Assembly (NCBI GenBank): GCA_021795255.1
Contig: JAJYPQ010000201.1
Span: forward strand, 1 to 6,999
Source of the DNA: Pseudomonadota bacterium
Lineage (GTDB): Bacteria; Pseudomonadota; Gammaproteobacteria; Acidiferrobacterales; Acidiferrobacteraceae
Reading direction: 5' to 3'
DNA: 6,999 bases
Part shown: piece by piece, positions 1 to 6,479 of the stretch
Layout: every line of letters begins with the position of its first letter
How positions within the stretch are numbered: the first letter of the stretch is position 1
Notes under the pieces: model-generated
What the model was told of the DNA's origin: nothing
What the model saw: only the letters and a program-made list of their open reading frames with translations
The model's database searches: none
Made by a program: the position numbers and the translations under genes

Positions 1-942
1 GAGACGGGTAATGCCGCTACCCTTGTCAAAGCGCGCAACCCGCATAAGACCGGCGTCAATCACGCCGTCGACCGTGGGGATGGTGATACTGCTCTGCGCG
101 ACGGCGGTAGCGAGAATAACGCGGCGAGTCGTGGTGTCTCTTAAGACCGCATCCTGCTCGCTGGCCGTCATATCGCCGTGGAGGCGGAGCACAACACACC
201 CCAAGGTCCGCGCATCGAGCGCAAGCGCGGCTTCGCAGCGCCTGATCTCCCGGAGTCCCGGTAAAAATACCAAAATATCTCCGGACGTCTCGGAGAATAG
301 CTCGACCGTAGCCGCGCGCACCTGGTCCTCGAGAGGCCCCGTAGGGGGGCGCCTCGAGTAGTCGATCTGCACCGGGTGGCGGCGGCCGGTCGCCTCGATG
401 AGCGGCACGGCCCCGAAGTGACGCACGAACATGTCCCGCTCGAGGGTGGCCGACATCAACAAAACGCGAAGATCGGGACGGAGGCCGCGCTGAACATCCT
501 GGACTAGGGCGAGCCCCAAATCGGTGGCTAGATGCCGTTCATGGACCTCGTCGAAAATAATAAGCCCGATGTTCGCCATTTCGGGGTCCCGCTGCACGCG
601 ACGGGTCAACACCCCCTCGGTCATGATCTCGATGCGGGTGGTAGAAGACACGCAGGTCTCTTGCCCGGTGCGGTAGCCTATCGTCTCGCCTGGCCGCTCA
701 TGGCGACTATGCGCCATCCATTCGCAGGCGAGCCGCGCCGCCAAGCGCCTGGGCTCCAGCATGACGATCTTGCGCCCGCAAAGCCACGGCGCATCGAGCA
801 GGGCCGGCGGGACAAGCGTCGTCTTGCCACTTCCGGTTTCGGCCGACAAGAGGACCAGGGGATGTTCGGAAAGCGCGGCCTTGAGGTCCTCAAGGCAGCT
901 GGCGACCGGTAGCTCTAGGCCTTGGCTTAGGGCCTTGGTCAT
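1..942 (-). CDS. hrpB: ATP-dependent DExH-box helicase HrpB, N-terminal part (runs off left edge)
   Basis: The first 314 codons of an HrpB-type helicase, a cytoplasmic superfamily 2 NTPase whose physiological substrate is poorly defined. Visible motifs, in order: Walker A AETGSGKTT (34-42), EPRR (63-66), TEGVL (108-112), the DExH box DEVHER (131-136), SAT (164-166), and the second RecA-like domain with LVFLPG (224-229), HGDM (255-258) and ILATAVAQSSITI (276-288). The VARFDKGSGITRL stretch at the visible end is typical of HrpB rather than HrpA. HrpB proteins are usually about 800 residues, so more than half lies beyond the window. The ATG at 942 is the first in-frame start after an in-frame TGA about 27 bases upstream. 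It overlaps the stop of a 20-codon ORF in an ATGA, and no strong Shine-Dalgarno sequence lies directly before it. One oddity is Q283, where the family usually has E. The helicase has no known role in lipid A modification; adjacency to the arn genes may be incidental. Confidence 0.9.
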   Translation of the reverse strand, partial: MTKALSQGLELPVASCLEDLKAALSEHPLVLLSAETGSGKTTLVPPALLDAPWLCGRKIVMLEPRRLAARLACEWMAHSRHERPGETIGYRTGQETCVSSTTRIEIMTEGVLTRRVQRDPEMANIGLIIFDEVHERHLATDLGLALVQDVQRGLRPDLRVLLMSATLERDMFVRHFGAVPLIEATGRRHPVQIDYSRRPPTGPLEDQVRAATVELFSETSGDILVFLPGLREIRRCEAALALDARTLGCVVLRLHGDMTASEQDAVLRDTTTRRVILATAVAQSSITIPTVDGVIDAGLMRVARFDKGSGITRL

Positions 943-1001
943 CCGATGCGGACGAGAACAGGGGTGTCAGCAAGGCCGGTGGCCTGGCCCATTATAGTCA
1001 T
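939..1001 (-). CDS. Candidate 20-codon ORF translationally coupled to hrpB
   Basis: A very short ORF beginning MTIMGQATGLAD and ending VRIG. Its ATG at 1001 follows a good Shine-Dalgarno sequence, GGGAG at 1012-1008, with 6-nt spacing. Its TGA overlaps the hrpB ATG as ATGA, an arrangement typical of translational coupling. I recognise no family and no membrane segment. It could be a real small protein, a leader whose translation delivers ribosomes to hrpB, or a chance ORF. The reading frame stays open upstream of the ATG for about 40 bases to a TAA. Length alone gives little statistical support; the case rests on the ribosome binding site and the overlap. Confidence 0.35.
   Translation of the reverse strand: MTIMGQATGLADTPVLVRIG
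991..996 (-). promoter_or_regulatory. Possible -10 element upstream of hrpB
   Basis: The minus strand reads TATAAT here, a perfect sigma-70 -10 hexamer about 49 nt before the hrpB ATG. No good -35 is present: the hexamers at 16 to 18 nt spacing are GGTTAA, CGGTTA and CCGGTT. A TG lies one base too far upstream for a standard extended -10. The hexamer also falls within the first codons of the 20-codon ORF. A weak internal hrpB promoter is possible but unproven, and in a start region such a hexamer can arise by chance. Confidence 0.2.
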
Positions 1002-1007
1002 AACGCT

Positions 1008-1012
1008 CTCCC
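1008..1012 (-). promoter_or_regulatory. Shine-Dalgarno site (GGGAG) before the 20-codon ORF
   Basis: On the minus strand GGGAG lies 6 nt before the ATG at 1001 and directly follows the TAA of the preceding short ORF. It is the strongest ribosome binding site between arnD and hrpB. It is the main reason for taking the 20-codon ORF seriously. Confidence 0.5.
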
Positions 1013-1102
1013 TTAACCGGGGCGACGGATAGGGACCTTAAGGCCGGCCCTACCAAACGCCCGGCTGTATAGGTCCTTTACGACCTCGCCCAAGAGACGC
1101 AT
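1013..1102 (-). CDS. Candidate 29-codon ORF immediately after arnD
   Basis: A short ORF starting 3 nt after the arnD stop codon. The product begins MRLLGEVVKDLYSRAF and ends VPIRRPG; it is basic, with an amphipathic-looking first half. Its TAA forms part of the purine-rich TAAGGGAG that is the ribosome binding site for the next short ORF. There is no clear Shine-Dalgarno sequence of its own, so it would depend on ribosomes finishing arnD. I recognise no homologue. It may be a real small protein, the remnant of a longer gene with the following short ORF (they are in different frames), or chance. Confidence 0.3.
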   Translation of the reverse strand: MRLLGEVVKDLYSRAFGRAGLKVPIRRPG

Positions 1103-1105
1103 GGT

Positions 1106-2020
1106 TTAACTTACGACATTGCCTTGGGTCGCCAAAGTGCCCGAGCGGCCCTCGCACTCCCCCGTCACTAGCTCGCAGACCGGGATCGCCGCGCTCGCGC
1201 CGAGGAGTTCGGCCGCCACCGCCTCCAGGGCCACGAACTGGACCCGCATCGAGACCGCGCGCGCCAGAAATTCACGAAACCAGCGATACTTGGCCATCCC
1301 CTCGATTTCGGCATGGATCGTCAGGACATTGATCGAGTTGCGCCGCAGCAGCGAAAAGTAATGGCCGGCCAGTTGATCATCAGGAAAGCCGGGGCGTCCC
1401 AGCAGCTCGTCTAGGGTGGGGAGGGTCGTCGGAATCTGCAGGGTCCGAAATCGTTCGCCGGCCACAGCGGGAAAGAACGGGGAATGCCCGCGGGCGTCGC
1501 TCGCATAACGGAGGGCAGCCTCGTCATACACGGTAAGACTGTCGGCGTTCGCCTGCCAGCCGGCGGCGGCGGCGGCCTGTGCCGGAACGCCGAAGACGCG
1601 TTCAAACTCCGACCGCGCGCGGCCGAACTCCCGGCGCACCTCCGCTACCCGCATAGTCGCAAGGCCGTCCTGCCATAGGACATGGTCGTAGCAGTGAATG
1701 CCCACATCGTGCCCCGCATCCCTAACCGCGCGCATCAGGTCGGCATGCCGGTTCCCGATGTGCGGACCGGGCCAAAGCACCCCATTCATCAATGTCCGTA
1801 GGCCATAGGTGCTGACAACACTCGTACGCCGCACCTTGGTAAGAAATCCAGGACGAAAAATGCGTTTCAGGGCGCGCCCGGTATTGTCGGGCCCCAGTGA
1901 AAAAAAGAAGCTCGCCCTGATACCGAGCTCATCGAACAAGCGCCCCAAAGCGGGCACACCAAGACGTGTTCCCCGTTCGGTATCTACATCGACCTTGATG
2001 GCTAAGGCGATGTCCGGCAT
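1106..2020 (-). CDS. arnD: 4-deoxy-4-formamido-L-arabinose-phosphoundecaprenol deformylase ArnD
   Basis: Removes the formyl group from undecaprenyl-phosphate-L-Ara4FN, giving the Ara4N donor lipid and making the pathway effectively irreversible. The 304-aa product is a NodB-type polysaccharide deacetylase, close to the usual ArnD length of about 300. VDVDT (10-14) supplies the N-terminal acidic catalytic/metal motif and HCYDH (109-113) the histidine motif. ArnD-specific stretches are SFFFSLGPDNTGR (37-49), AAAGWQAN (151-158), YASDARG (172-178), LQIPTTLPT (194-202) and TIHAEIEG (234-241). The start at 2020 puts VDVDT near the N-terminus, as in the E. coli enzyme. It follows the dehydrogenase gene by 4 nt; purine-rich AAGGGG lies directly before the ATG and AGGAG 13 nt upstream, so initiation may rely on coupling. 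The final 15 to 20 residues are poorly conserved. It is the last recognisable arn gene. Confidence 0.95.
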   Translation of the reverse strand: MPDIALAIKVDVDTERGTRLGVPALGRLFDELGIRASFFFSLGPDNTGRALKRIFRPGFLTKVRRTSVVSTYGLRTLMNGVLWPGPHIGNRHADLMRAVRDAGHDVGIHCYDHVLWQDGLATMRVAEVRREFGRARSEFERVFGVPAQAAAAAGWQANADSLTVYDEAALRYASDARGHSPFFPAVAGERFRTLQIPTTLPTLDELLGRPGFPDDQLAGHYFSLLRRNSINVLTIHAEIEGMAKYRWFREFLARAVSMRVQFVALEAVAAELLGASAAIPVCELVTGECEGRSGTLATQGNVVS

Positions 2021-2024
2021 CCCC

Positions 2025-3059
2025 TTACTGAAGCTCCTGGGAAGGGCGGCCGAGATGATAATCCAAGGTCTTGCGCAATGCCGTCATGAGGTCGGTCTTG
2101 GGCTGCCAGCCCAAGAACTGACGAGCGTTTTCTATGGACGGGACACGCGTCAGGATGTCCTGGTAGCCCTCGCCGTAATACTCTTTGGAATTCACGGCGA
2201 TAATCTTCACTTTGTCGGCGAGCTCGGCATAGCGAGGATAGGAACGCACAAGGGCGACGAGCGAATCGGCCAGCTCCTTTATCGAACAATCGTTCTGGGG
2301 GTTGCCGATGTTGAAGATTCGACCGTCGGCACATCCGTCTCGGTTCTCGATAATCCGCAGAAGCGCGTCCACACCATCGTCTATGAAGGTAAAGCTACGC
2401 CTCTGGCTACCTCCGTCGACGAGCTGGATATCCTTACCGCGAAGAATGTTCCCCAAAAACTGTGTCAGGACGCGCGAGCTACCTTCTTTGGGCTCCCAGA
2501 TATTGTCGAGCTTAGGTCCGATCCAATTAAAGGGACGGAAGAGGGTAAACCTCAGGCCCTCCTTACCATAGGCATAGATAACGCGGTCGAGAAGTTGCTT
2601 TGAGCAGGAGTAAATCCAACGCTGTTTGTGGATCGGGCCTAGGACCAGATGGCTCGTCTCTTCGTTAAAAGGGGTGTCGGCACTCATCCCGTAGACCTCC
2701 GAGGTCGACGGGAAGAGTACGCGACGCTTGTAGCGCACGCATTTACGGACGATGTCGAGATTCGCCTCGAAATCGAGTTCGAACACGCGCAGCGGGTCCG
2801 TCACATAGGTCGCGGGGGTCGCGATGGCGACAAGTGGTAGCACGACATCGCACTTCTTTATGTGATATTCGATCCACTCGCGGTTGACGGTAATATCGCC
2901 TTCGACGAAATGAAAGCGCTTATGAGCGAGGCAAGCATCGAGCTTGTCGTTATTCATGTCCATGCCGTAAACCTCCCAGTCCTTTTGCTCAAGGATGGTC
3001 TGGGTGAGGCTATTACCTATGAATCCGTTGACGCCTAGGATTAGGACTTTCAGGGCCAT
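2025..3059 (-). CDS. arnA: UDP-glucuronate C4''-decarboxylase/dehydrogenase (stand-alone ArnA C-terminal domain)
   Basis: NAD+-dependent oxidative decarboxylation of UDP-glucuronate to the UDP-4-keto-pentose, the first committed step of Ara4N synthesis. The 344-aa product is a short-chain dehydrogenase/reductase of the ArnA C-terminal type. It has the Rossmann motif GVNGFIG (9-15), LPLVAIATP (74-82), STSEVYG (118-124), YSCSK (150-154) with the SDR Tyr and Lys, and FRPFNWIGP (174-182). By alignment, S120/E121, Y150, K154 and R305 match the E. coli ArnA residues S433/E434, Y463, K467 and R619, so the active site looks intact. The frame stays open about 96 nt further upstream, but the ATG at 3059 is preferred: GGAG sits 7 nt before it and the protein starts directly at the first Rossmann strand. 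The first base of this ATG is the last base of the formyltransferase stop (TAATG). In enterobacteria this domain is fused to the formyltransferase. Confidence 0.95.
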   Translation of the reverse strand: MALKVLILGVNGFIGNSLTQTILEQKDWEVYGMDMNNDKLDACLAHKRFHFVEGDITVNREWIEYHIKKCDVVLPLVAIATPATYVTDPLRVFELDFEANLDIVRKCVRYKRRVLFPSTSEVYGMSADTPFNEETSHLVLGPIHKQRWIYSCSKQLLDRVIYAYGKEGLRFTLFRPFNWIGPKLDNIWEPKEGSSRVLTQFLGNILRGKDIQLVDGGSQRRSFTFIDDGVDALLRIIENRDGCADGRIFNIGNPQNDCSIKELADSLVALVRSYPRYAELADKVKIIAVNSKEYYGEGYQDILTRVPSIENARQFLGWQPKTDLMTALRKTLDYHLGRPSQELQ

Positions 3060-4009
3060 TACGTTTCTCCAAAGTGGGCGAGGCCTGCGGCGCTTTGGCC
3101 GACAAGTTCCCCTGCAACAAATTCGTAGTGTTCCGGAGCGTCCGTGGCGGCCCACTCAAGCTTCTCGATACAAAACCCGCCTGTCTGTGTTGCCACGACG
3201 AGCGGATCTACGGCAACTAGCTGGCCTGGTTGCGACGGACCCCCCGGGGCGTCTACCGGTCTTCCCCACCAGACGTAAAACTTCCGCCCCCGAATCTCGC
3301 TAAAGGCACCAGGATAGGGGTGGGTCAGCGCACGCACGAGATTAAAGACCTCCTGGGCGGACTTGTTCCAGTCGATACACCCGTCCTCGGGGCGCCTAGC
3401 GCCAAATACCGTCGCCAAGGTCTCGTCTTGGGCGCGGCGGGGCGCAGTCCCGGCGAGAATGGCCGCGTGATTGCGCGCCAAGACCCTGACAGCCGCATCG
3501 CTTACCCTGAGAAAAACCATATGGGCGGTATCTGACGGCCCTATGGCGACCGGCTCTTGATCTACGATATCGCCGGCGTCGGCGCGCGCCACCATATGGT
3601 GCAAGGTGGCGCCCGTTTCCGTCTCGCCGCGGATGATGGCCCAGTTTATGGGGACGCGACCGCGGTATTTAGGCAATAGCGAGCCATGCATATTGAAGGC
3701 CCCGCGCCGAGGGATCGCCAAGATGCCCTTCGGGATCATGTTGCGATAGTAAAACGAATACACGACGTCCGGGGCCCATTCGCGAACCTGCGCCTCTATT
3801 CGTTCCTCCCTTAAGGATGCAGGGGTGAAAACCGGAATCCCATGGGCGCGCGCTAAGCCCGCTACCGAGCGAAACCAGACCTCTTCGTGCGGATCGTCTT
3901 CGTGGGTAAAAACGGCAACAAGGTTCTCGCCCTGCGAAATCAGCCACTCAAGGCAACGATATCCGACCTCGTGATATCCGAATACGATGATACGCGCTTT
4001 ACTGGCCAT
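3059..4009 (-). CDS. arnA: UDP-4-amino-4-deoxy-L-arabinose formyltransferase (stand-alone ArnA N-terminal domain)
   Basis: Transfers a formyl group from 10-formyltetrahydrofolate to UDP-L-Ara4N, giving UDP-L-Ara4FN, the substrate preferred by ArnC. The 316-aa product has the Met-tRNA-formyltransferase-like fold: an N-terminal Rossmann strand [11 protein letters not shown] (7-17), then [19 protein letters not shown] (105-123) and RADAGDIV (142-149). Catalytic N106, H108 and D144 match N102, H104 and D140 of E. coli ArnA. A C-terminal OB-like region follows, with the [27 protein letters not shown] segment around residues 215-240. The ATG at 4009 overlaps the end of arnC by 11 nt and has only a weak ribosome binding site, suggesting coupling. 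The gene ends in TAA sharing its last base with the dehydrogenase ATG. Its length covers the whole N-terminal domain of fused ArnA, so it is a complete one-domain enzyme, not a truncation. A sugar-nucleotide formyltransferase of another pathway is unlikely in this context. Confidence 0.94.
   Translation of the reverse strand: MASKARIIVFGYHEVGYRCLEWLISQGENLVAVFTHEDDPHEEVWFRSVAGLARAHGIPVFTPASLREERIEAQVREWAPDVVYSFYYRNMIPKGILAIPRRGAFNMHGSLLPKYRGRVPINWAIIRGETETGATLHHMVARADAGDIVDQEPVAIGPSDTAHMVFLRVSDAAVRVLARNHAAILAGTAPRRAQDETLATVFGARRPEDGCIDWNKSAQEVFNLVRALTHPYPGAFSEIRGRKFYVWWGRPVDAPGGPSQPGQLVAVDPLVVATQTGGFCIEKLEWAATDAPEHYEFVAGELVGQSAAGLAHFGET
3067..3070 (-). promoter_or_regulatory. Shine-Dalgarno site (GGAG) deciding the dehydrogenase start
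   Basis: GGAG on the minus strand, 7 nt before the ATG at 3059 and inside the last codons of the formyltransferase gene. It shows that the dehydrogenase half has its own initiation signal, which argues against the split being only a frameshift error. Confidence 0.6.
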
Positions 4010-4940
4010 CGAGTCTTTGCAGAACCTCGCGAATCACGAAGCGCGGGCGCTTTCGCACCTCAAGATAAATACGGCCGATGTATTCGCCAATAATGCCGAG
4101 CCCGAAAATGCCGAGCCCGACCAAGAAATACATGATGCCAAACAGGGTAAAGACGCCCTGAACCTCGGGTCCTACGAAAATACGCTGCAAGAGCAGGTAG
4201 ATTACAAGAAGCGCGCTAAAAAACGAAACGGTGAAGCCGAGCATGGTAAAGACCTGAAGCGGGACCAAGGAAAACCCCGTCATAAGGTCAAAATTGAGCC
4301 GAATCAGGTTGTAGAGATGGTACTTGGAATGCCCCGCGGCCCGAGGGGCATGCTGGACCTCAACCTCGGTGGGGTTCGCAGCGAAGCTATAAGCGAGCGC
4401 CGGGATAAAGGTCGACACCTCGCCGCTTGTCGCGATACTGTCGACGATATGCCGGCGGTATGCCCGCAGCATACACCCCTGGTCGCGCATCTCGATGCGG
4501 GTGATCCGAGCCCGGATAAGATTGATAAGGCGCGACGCGTTGCGCCGAAACCAGGAATCCTGCCGGTCGCGCCTATATCCACCGACCACATCGAAACCCT
4601 GCTCGATCTTCTCGATAAGTTTCGGGATGTCCTCGGGGGGGTTTTGGAGGTCGGCATCCAGGGTCACCACGATCTCACCACGGACGTACTCAAAGGCGGC
4701 CATGATCGCCATATGTTGGCCGAAGTTGCCGTTAAACTCGATCACGCGCACCTCGTTCGGCCGCCGTTCATAGAGCTGGCGCAGAATGGTGCTCGAACGA
4801 TCAACGCTGCCGTCGTTGGTAAAAACGATCTCGAAGGGTTTGCCCATGGCATCTAAAACAGCCACTAAGCGGTCGAACAGCGGGCCGAGATTATCTTCTT
4901 CGTTATAGACGGGAATGACCGCGCTTAGATATGGCCGCAT
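3999..4940 (-). CDS. arnC: Undecaprenyl-phosphate 4-deoxy-4-formamido-L-arabinose transferase ArnC
   Basis: Inner-membrane GT2 glycosyltransferase that moves L-Ara4FN from UDP to undecaprenyl phosphate on the cytoplasmic side. The 313-aa product has the GT-A core with VIPVYNEE (8-15), NDGS (42-45), NGNFGQH (70-76) and the DAD nucleotide/metal motif in LDADLQNPPE (94-103). ArnC-type QDSWFRR (127-133) and GCMLRAYRR (155-163) follow. The C-terminal third has two long hydrophobic helices, roughly 222-257 and 265-290, ending in GEYIGRIYLEVRKRPRF. E. coli ArnC is 322 aa. A GTG at 4943 directly precedes the ATG at 4940; the ATG is preferred because GGAG at 4951-4948 is 7 nt from it and only 4 nt from the GTG. 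The start lies just after the arnB TGA. The stop overlaps the formyltransferase start by 11 nt. A dolichol-phosphate-mannose-type synthase is the nearest alternative, but the motifs and neighbours favour ArnC. Confidence 0.95.
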   Translation of the reverse strand: MRPYLSAVIPVYNEEDNLGPLFDRLVAVLDAMGKPFEIVFTNDGSVDRSSTILRQLYERRPNEVRVIEFNGNFGQHMAIMAAFEYVRGEIVVTLDADLQNPPEDIPKLIEKIEQGFDVVGGYRRDRQDSWFRRNASRLINLIRARITRIEMRDQGCMLRAYRRHIVDSIATSGEVSTFIPALAYSFAANPTEVEVQHAPRAAGHSKYHLYNLIRLNFDLMTGFSLVPLQVFTMLGFTVSFFSALLVIYLLLQRIFVGPEVQGVFTLFGIMYFLVGLGIFGLGIIGEYIGRIYLEVRKRPRFVIREVLQRLDGQ

Positions 4941-4943
4941 CAC

Positions 4944-6110
4944 TCAACTCCGCGCAAAAATGTCGCTCATGGCACCGATCACGCGATCTTGATCGGCATC
5001 CGACATGGTAGGAAACAAGGGCAAACTCACAATGCGCTCGGAAATGGTCTCGGCATGGGGAAAGTCCCCGGGCCGATAACCGTAGCGGTCGCGGTAGTAA
5101 GGATAAAGATGGGCCGCACGGTAGTGCACGGCAGTGCCGATATTTCGCGCCTTCATCTCGGCCATGAAACGTTCTCGATCCATCTTGGCAGCCGCGGGAT
5201 CCAAGAGCGGTGCAAAAAGATGCCATGCCGGCAGGTGCGCGTACGCGGGGGCTTTCGGCAACCGCCACTCCCGCCAACTCGCGAGCGTCGTCAGATACCG
5301 TTTCGCGAGCTCGGTCCGACGTCTAATAAATCCGGCCAGCGCCGGCAACTGATGGATACCGAGGGCCGCCTGGATATCCATCATGTTGTACTTATATCCT
5401 GGGGCTATGATCTCATAGTGCGCGGCCCCTGTCTTTCCGAAGCGATTCCAAGCCTCCCTGTCCATCCCGTGAAATCGCGTCAAGGCGATATCCGCCGCGA
5501 GCTTCTCGTCTTGGGTGATGACAGCGCCCCCTTCTCCCGTGGTGATGTTCTTGTTGGGGTGGAAACTGAAGACCTGGGTGTCGCCGAACGAGCCGATGCG
5601 GCGACCTTTGTATTCGGTTCCTATGGCGTGCGCTGCGTCTTCGATGACGCGCAGACCGTGCCTTGCGGCAAGTGCATACAAGGGGTCAAGGTCCACCGGC
5701 ACGCCCGCGAAGTGCACTGGGACGATAGCTCGCGTGCGCGGGGTAATGGCCGACTCAATGCGATTCACATCGATATTGTAGCTGTCCGCCTCGACGTCGA
5801 CGAGGACCGGACGACCGCCAGCGATGACGATGGTATTGAGGGTCGCAGCGAAGGTCATGGGCGACGTTATGACTTCATCGCCCGGATCGAGACGCAAGGC
5901 GGCGAGCGCCAAATGCAAGCCCGCCGTGGCTGATGAGAGAGCTAGGGCGAAAGGCGCGCCCGTATAAGCCTTGAGGTCATCCTCGAAACGCTTGACTCGC
6001 GGACCCGTCGTGATCCACCCGGAGCGCAGGCAGGATACAACCTCCGCTATCGCCTCCTCGCTCAGGGTCGGGCGAGAAAACGGCATAAACTCGTCCTGAG
6101 AATAAGTCAT
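4944..6110 (-). CDS. arnB: UDP-4-amino-4-deoxy-L-arabinose--oxoglutarate aminotransferase ArnB
   Basis: PLP-dependent transfer of the glutamate amino group to the UDP-4-keto-pentose, giving UDP-L-Ara4N in the cytoplasm. The 388-aa protein belongs to the DegT/DnrJ/EryC1 family and is close to E. coli ArnB (about 385 aa). Visible landmarks: FMPFSRP (8-14), SGWITTGP (30-37), SSATAGLH (59-66), GDEVITSPMTF (77-87), IESAITPRTRAIVPVHFAG (118-136), EDAAHAIG (157-164) and FSFHPNKNIT (181-190), where K187 is the expected PLP Schiff-base lysine. GYKYNMMDIQAALG and the C-terminal HYRAAHLYPYYRDR and SLPLFPTMSDAD stretches are also ArnB-like. The ATG at 6110 follows the upstream arnE stop by one base and has the strongest ribosome binding site in the operon. 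The stop directly abuts the arnC start region. No key residue is missing. Confidence 0.96.
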   Translation of the reverse strand: MTYSQDEFMPFSRPTLSEEAIAEVVSCLRSGWITTGPRVKRFEDDLKAYTGAPFALALSSATAGLHLALAALRLDPGDEVITSPMTFAATLNTIVIAGGRPVLVDVEADSYNIDVNRIESAITPRTRAIVPVHFAGVPVDLDPLYALAARHGLRVIEDAAHAIGTEYKGRRIGSFGDTQVFSFHPNKNITTGEGGAVITQDEKLAADIALTRFHGMDREAWNRFGKTGAAHYEIIAPGYKYNMMDIQAALGIHQLPALAGFIRRRTELAKRYLTTLASWREWRLPKAPAYAHLPAWHLFAPLLDPAAAKMDRERFMAEMKARNIGTAVHYRAAHLYPYYRDRYGYRPGDFPHAETISERIVSLPLFPTMSDADQDRVIGAMSDIFARS

Positions 6111-6111
6111 G

Positions 6112-6477
6112 TCAGCTCCTCGTTATCAGGTAGGTACCAAAAACGATGACGAAGATCCCGGCTATGCGGACCGGCGAAAGTGTCTCCTGGAACAAGTAGT
6201 AGCTGGCAACGGCGTTCATAATATAGCCAAGACTCAGCATGGGGTACGCAAAACTCACTTGGACGCGCGAGAGCACGAGCAGCCAAACCACAAAGCTCAC
6301 CACATAGATGACAAGGCCGCCGAAAACAAAGGGATTAAATACTATTCGCAGTCCGATCGGGACGACATTGGCCCAGTCAAAGGCGAAATACCCGATACGC
6401 CGCATACCCTCCTTGAGCACGAGCTGCGCCACCGCGTTGAGCATGACGCCAAACAGGATAAGGGGGAGGTAGCGCAT
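6112..6477 (-). CDS. arnE: ArnE-like small membrane protein, candidate undecaprenyl-phosphate-Ara4N flippase subunit
   Basis: A 121-aa hydrophobic protein of the SMR/EamA-like type, with four predicted membrane segments at roughly 3-21, 38-64, 66-95 (with a short break) and 101-119. It is expected to help move undecaprenyl-phosphate-Ara4N to the periplasmic face of the inner membrane for ArnT. WLLVLSRVQVSFAYPMLSL (65-83) closely resembles the matching stretch of E. coli ArnE, and ETLSP (98-102) also fits. The following GYIMNAVASY is somewhat more ArnF-like. The frame is open further upstream, but the ATG at 6477 is chosen because it starts directly at the first membrane helix and leaves 2 nt after the arnT-like stop; AAGG lies about 10 nt upstream. 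The arnB ATG begins one base after its TGA. No second SMR gene is visible in the window, so it may act as a homodimer or pair with a partner encoded elsewhere. Confidence is high for the family and moderate for the symbol. Confidence 0.8.
   Translation of the reverse strand: MRYLPLILFGVMLNAVAQLVLKEGMRRIGYFAFDWANVVPIGLRIVFNPFVFGGLVIYVVSFVVWLLVLSRVQVSFAYPMLSLGYIMNAVASYYLFQETLSPVRIAGIFVIVFGTYLITRS
6116..6121 (-). promoter_or_regulatory. Strong Shine-Dalgarno site (GAGGAG) for arnB
   Basis: GAGGAG on the minus strand, 5 nt before the arnB ATG at 6110 and lying across the last codons of the arnE-like gene. It is the best ribosome binding site seen between the arn genes, which may allow more ArnB to be made than the membrane protein upstream. 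Confidence 0.6.
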
Positions 6478-6479
6478 GG

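Noticed and set aside
11..997. Several plus-strand ORFs of 78-126 codons opposite the helicase
   Set aside because: The minus strand carries a continuous 314-codon HrpB frame with helicase motifs throughout, so these are antisense shadows.
1029..1080. Apparent direct repeat (1029-1040 and 1069-1080)
   Set aside because: Only 9 of 12 positions match without gaps. Too weak to call an operator or repeat.
1809..2603. 264-aa plus-strand ORF across the arnD/dehydrogenase junction
   Set aside because: Antisense to two well-supported genes; composition and lack of motifs indicate a shadow.
3060..3155. N-terminal extension of the dehydrogenase by 32 residues
   Set aside because: The extension is Arg/Cys-rich, overlaps the formyltransferase in another frame, and has no counterpart before the Rossmann strand. 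The ATG at 3059 has a well-placed GGAG.
3987..4856. 289-aa plus-strand ORF
   Set aside because: Lies entirely opposite arnC, whose motifs are unmistakable. The product is rich in D, H, K and G with no recognisable domain, as expected for an antisense shadow in GC-rich DNA.
4989..5933. 314-aa plus-strand ORF
   Set aside because: Antisense to arnB over its whole length; no motif and no ribosome binding context. The aminotransferase on the other strand explains the open frame.
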